Positions 62,474-64,000 of a DNA stretch of 64,000 nt are shown here, piece by piece. Positions within the stretch are counted from its first letter, which is position 1. Each line of letters opens with the position of its first letter. The notes under the pieces were generated by a model. The model made no database searches. It had not been told where the DNA came from and saw only the letters and a program-made list of their open reading frames with translations. The translations under genes and the position numbers were made by a program. Source of the stretch: Aggregatilinea lenta (GTDB lineage Bacteria > Chloroflexota > Anaerolineae > Aggregatilineales > Aggregatilineaceae); contig NZ_BFCB01000001.1 in NCBI RefSeq assembly GCF_003569045.1, forward strand, positions 214,874 to 278,873, read 5' to 3'.

Positions 62474-62815
62474 ATCACTCTCGCAACGGAACTATCGAGC
62501 TTGGGCTGGGGCTTAAAGGAAAAATATGTGTTGAACCGAGCAGAAATTCGGGGCAGTACTGTACCACAGCCTACGGCGAAAGAGGATGTATTATTCGTAC
62601 AAAAAGCACAATGCCACGACAGGTCTATCGTGGAGATCCGTCTGCCGAAGGCATCGGCCCCGGCGCGTCGAACGACGCGAAAAACCGGCTGCATCCCGGC
62701 TGAGTGCGCCGGGTGGGAAGTTTAACGGACGGGTTGAGTGTGGGGCGACGGGGTGGTTCAGCGGCGGGAAAAGCAGCGTGCCTCTCAAATGAGAGGCACG
62801 CTGTTCTGACTGGAG
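62474..62815. other. 342-base spacer between the importer binding-protein and permease genes
   Basis: No gene is seen. The first 100 bases from the permease start are AT-rich around ATGTGTTGAACC, then GC-rich. At the left end (62775-62802) is the terminator of the binding-protein gene. The permease therefore likely has its own promoter. Confidence 0.5.
62770..62803 (-). terminator. Terminator between the binding-protein and permease genes
   Basis: Perfect stem AGCGTGCCTCTCA/TGAGAGGCACGCT with a two-base AA loop; on the minus strand followed by GCTTTTCCC. It should allow higher expression of the binding protein than of the permease. Confidence 0.8.
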
Positions 62816-64000
62816 TTAGTCGGGCATAAACTGGGACGGCGGCTCAGTGCCGAACCAATTCAGGTAGATCTCTTCGTACGTGCCGCTCTGAATGAGGTTC
62901 GCCAGACCGGCGTTGACCGCGTCGAGCAGCTCCGGCCTATCGGGGTTCACCGCGATGCCATAGAACTCATCCGTGAACGGATCGCCCACCAGCACAACGC
63001 CCATTTCGGGGTTGCTGCTGATGATTTCGGCGCTGACGGGGCCGTCGTTCACCACGGCGTCCACGTCACCCGAATCGAGAGCCTGGAAGGCCAGGGTGAT
63101 CTCGTCGTAGCGCACGACTTCCACACCGCTCACTTCACTCGCGGCGAGGTCGCCCGTGGTGCCCGACTGGACGCCCACGCGCAGGCCCGCCAGATCGTCG
63201 AGGGTCGAGATCTCGTCCGTGCGATCTTCCTTCACGGCGATGGTCTGCCCTGCGTTGAAGTACGGGTTGGAGAAGTCGATGATCTCTTCACGCTCGTCGG
63301 TGATGGTCGCCGCGCTGGCCACTGCGTCGAATTCACCCGACTGCAGCGCCACGAAGATGCCGTCCCAACGGGTGTTGACCCAGTTCAGCTCGAAGCCCTG
63401 GTCCGCCGCGATGGCGTTCATCAGGTCCACGTCGAACCCGGTCACGTTGCTGTCTTCGTCCACAAACTCGAAGGGCGGATACTCGGCGTTCGTGCCAATA
63501 GACACGATGCCCAGGTCCGAGCTGCTGCCCGAAGAGGTTTCTTCAGCCGCTTCTTCGGTGGCAGCCGGTTCCATCGCTTCTTCAGTCGCCACAGGCTCTT
63601 CCGCCGCAGGCTCTTCAGCCGCCGCGCCATAGCCGGTCGAGATCGCGCCATCGGCCAGACCCTGAGCGACTTCCACCAGTTCGTCCTTGACGTCCTGCGG
63701 AACGGCGTCTTCCAAATCGTGGAACGGCGCGAGGGCCGCAGCGCCGTAGAAGTTGCCCGGCGTCGCCGCGTCAGTCGCGATGCTCACGATGATGTCCGCC
63801 ACACCCTTGTCCAGCAGCTTCATCGCGCTGGAAACGAGGCACGGGTGCGCCTCAGGCACGGTCAGCCACTGGTCCGAGTCCACGCCGATGCAGTACGGCG
63901 GCGGGGCGTCGGTCACGGCGCTCGCCACTTCGATCAGACCACCGTTACCCGTCTTGCCGCCTGCCGCGAACACCACGTCCGCGCCCTGGTCCAGCGCCTG
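62816..64000 (-). CDS. Fused BMP-type and SBP_bac_3-type binding protein (N-terminus outside window)
   Basis: Open to the window edge; about 394 C-terminal residues are present. The first part (to about residue 125 of the fragment) is the second lobe of a BMP/PnrA-type (nucleoside-binding lipoprotein) domain: DVVFAAGGKTGNGGLIEVA, CIGVDSDQW, CLVSSAMKLLDKGVADII, VPQDVKDELVEVAQGLADGAI. Then a 40-residue linker rich in EEP/ATEEA repeats and Ser/Gly, then a complete SBP_bac_3 domain: IGTNAEYPPFEFVDEDSNVTGFDVDLMNAIA, WDGIFVALQSGEFDAV and the C-terminal NLIQSGTYEEIYLNWFG. One polypeptide thus has two different ligand sites. Terminator at 62770 follows. Confidence 0.92.
   Translation of the reverse strand, partial: QALDQGADVVFAAGGKTGNGGLIEVASAVTDAPPPYCIGVDSDQWLTVPEAHPCLVSSAMKLLDKGVADIIVSIATDAATPGNFYGAAALAPFHDLEDAVPQDVKDELVEVAQGLADGAISTGYGAAAEEPAAEEPVATEEAMEPAATEEAAEETSSGSSSDLGIVSIGTNAEYPPFEFVDEDSNVTGFDVDLMNAIAADQGFELNWVNTRWDGIFVALQSGEFDAVASAATITDEREEIIDFSNPYFNAGQTIAVKEDRTDEISTLDDLAGLRVGVQSGTTGDLAASEVSGVEVVRYDEITLAFQALDSGDVDAVVNDGPVSAEIISSNPEMGVVLVGDPFTDEFYGIAVNPDRPELLDAVNAGLANLIQSGTYEEIYLNWFGTEPPSQFMPD

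Overview
The window is a stretch of high-GC bacterial chromosome with about 56 protein genes. It has no visible rRNA, tRNA, CRISPR array, transposase or prophage. Gene content and style suggest a Chloroflexota bacterium, most likely of the class Anaerolineae; this is inference. The clues are an SdhAB pair, a PSP1/RicT homologue, secreted proteins with Pro/Thr-rich tails, many PIG-L and TolB-like proteins, and intergenic spaces full of palindromic repeats built on GTAGGGGCG..., CTCTCCAA...TTGGAGAG and CCGGGGGTGAGG cores.

Left part (1-18.7 kb): succinate dehydrogenase sdhA (cut by the window edge) and sdhB; a DUF4160/DUF2442 pair; a deoxynucleoside kinase; a lipid kinase; a histidine kinase behind a BtuF-like protein; purA; an S51-type peptidase; an M20 amidohydrolase; a PIG-L deacetylase; a RicT-like PSP1 protein; a LysM lipoprotein; a GerW-like protein; a small NHLP/RiPP-precursor-like peptide (15616-15912); and an ABC-2 type exporter.

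Middle part (18.7-41.5 kb): a 1220-residue orphan sensor kinase bracketed by copies of a MITE-like repeat; a bisphosphate nucleotidase; sbcD and sbcC, separated by three genes including a strikingly AT-rich foreign-looking gene (26730-27563); an MFS/HIT pair; an overlapping three-gene operon (PyrK-like flavin/iron-sulphur subunit, PIG-L deacetylase, dihydroorotate-dehydrogenase-like protein lacking the usual catalytic motif); a LacI regulator; two TolB-like secreted propellers; and an Imm-5-like immunity protein.

Right part (41.6-64 kb): a maltodextrin operon on the minus strand (binding protein, MalF, MalG, secreted multidomain amylase); an M1 peptidase; a likely protein-deglycation pair (LMW phosphatase plus fructosamine-kinase-like protein); adenosine deaminase; a pentapeptide-repeat protein; a cytoplasmic GH13 enzyme; thioredoxin reductase; and a polar amino-acid-type ABC importer running off the right edge.

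The most unusual material is in the two importers. The MalF-like permease carries six SH3b-like repeats in its first extracytoplasmic loop. The unrelated GlnP-like permease carries a loop of nearly 390 residues with three or four small beta-barrel (Sm/SH3-like) repeats, three close Cys pairs and a remnant that resembles part of a binding protein. The binding protein encoded with the latter is a fusion of a BMP (nucleoside/PnrA-type) lobe and a complete SBP_bac_3 domain. Two independent importer families with beta-barrel arrays inserted in the same topological place is the best candidate here for an undescribed architecture.
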